Origin: Madurella fahalii
Taxonomy: Eukaryota > Ascomycota > Sordariomycetes > Sordariales
Assembly (NCBI GenBank): GCA_029876055.1
Contig: CM056880.1
Span: 434,001 to 498,000, forward strand
Reading direction: 5' to 3'
Length of the DNA stretch: 64,000 nucleotides
Shown here: positions 63,963-64,000 of the stretch, in pieces
How the letters are laid out: each line of letters opens with the position of its first letter
Numbering within the stretch: position 1 is the stretch's first letter
The notes under the pieces: generated by a model
Seen by the model: only the letters and a program-made list of their open reading frames with translations
The model's database searches: none
What the model was told of the DNA's origin: nothing
Made by a program: the position numbers and the translations under genes

Positions 63963-64000
63963 CTGCTAAAAGAAATGCCGCGTCTCCATGCAGTGGCACA

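Overview
The window is nuclear DNA of a filamentous ascomycete (Pezizomycotina, most likely Sordariomycetes). The basis is many 50-120 nt introns with GTRNGT donors and CTAAC/CTGAC-type branch sites, an intron-containing tRNA-Trp, fungus-specific families (Zn2Cys6 regulator, ENA sodium P-ATPase, 2EXR-like proteins, LaeA-like methyltransferase, NACHT NLR), and a transposon relic whose stop codons look like repeat-induced point mutation (RIP). No rRNA gene, CRISPR array or bacterial operon was found.

Left edge (1-2.4 kb): a decayed pogo/Fot-type transposon carries two independent solo LTRs, each with its own 5-bp target duplication. From 2.4 to 9 kb there is a trypsin-fold protease-like gene, a divergent single-span membrane protein and a secreted two-exon subtilisin. 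From 9.9 to 18.4 kb lie three broken genes (fungal kinase-like, phosphatidylcholine-type phospholipase C, metallo-beta-lactamase fold) around one intact SAM methyltransferase. From 19 to 25 kb a polytopic membrane protein converges on a large NACHT-type NLR with a TIR/SEFIR-like N-terminus.

From 26.8 to 46.5 kb the content is more metabolic or housekeeping-like: a small secreted eqolisin-like protein, an eight-exon MFS transporter, a large glycosylated membrane protein, an F-box/ankyrin protein, the ENA-type Na+ pump and a hydroxylaminobenzene-mutase-like membrane protein. From 47 to 61 kb the region is accessory again: two 2EXR-type genes and one broken paralogue, a secreted type-B carboxylesterase divergent from a Zn2Cys6 regulator, a tRNA-Trp, and two unrecognised genes, one of them broken. 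The right end has a small VOC/glyoxalase-fold protein and one exon of a membrane protein cut by the window.

The mix of NLR, protease-like proteins, polytopic partners, TE relics and at least five pseudogenes fits a fast-turnover, self/non-self-type accessory region interleaved with conserved genes. The gene models below were spliced by hand; each intron quoted keeps the reading frame.
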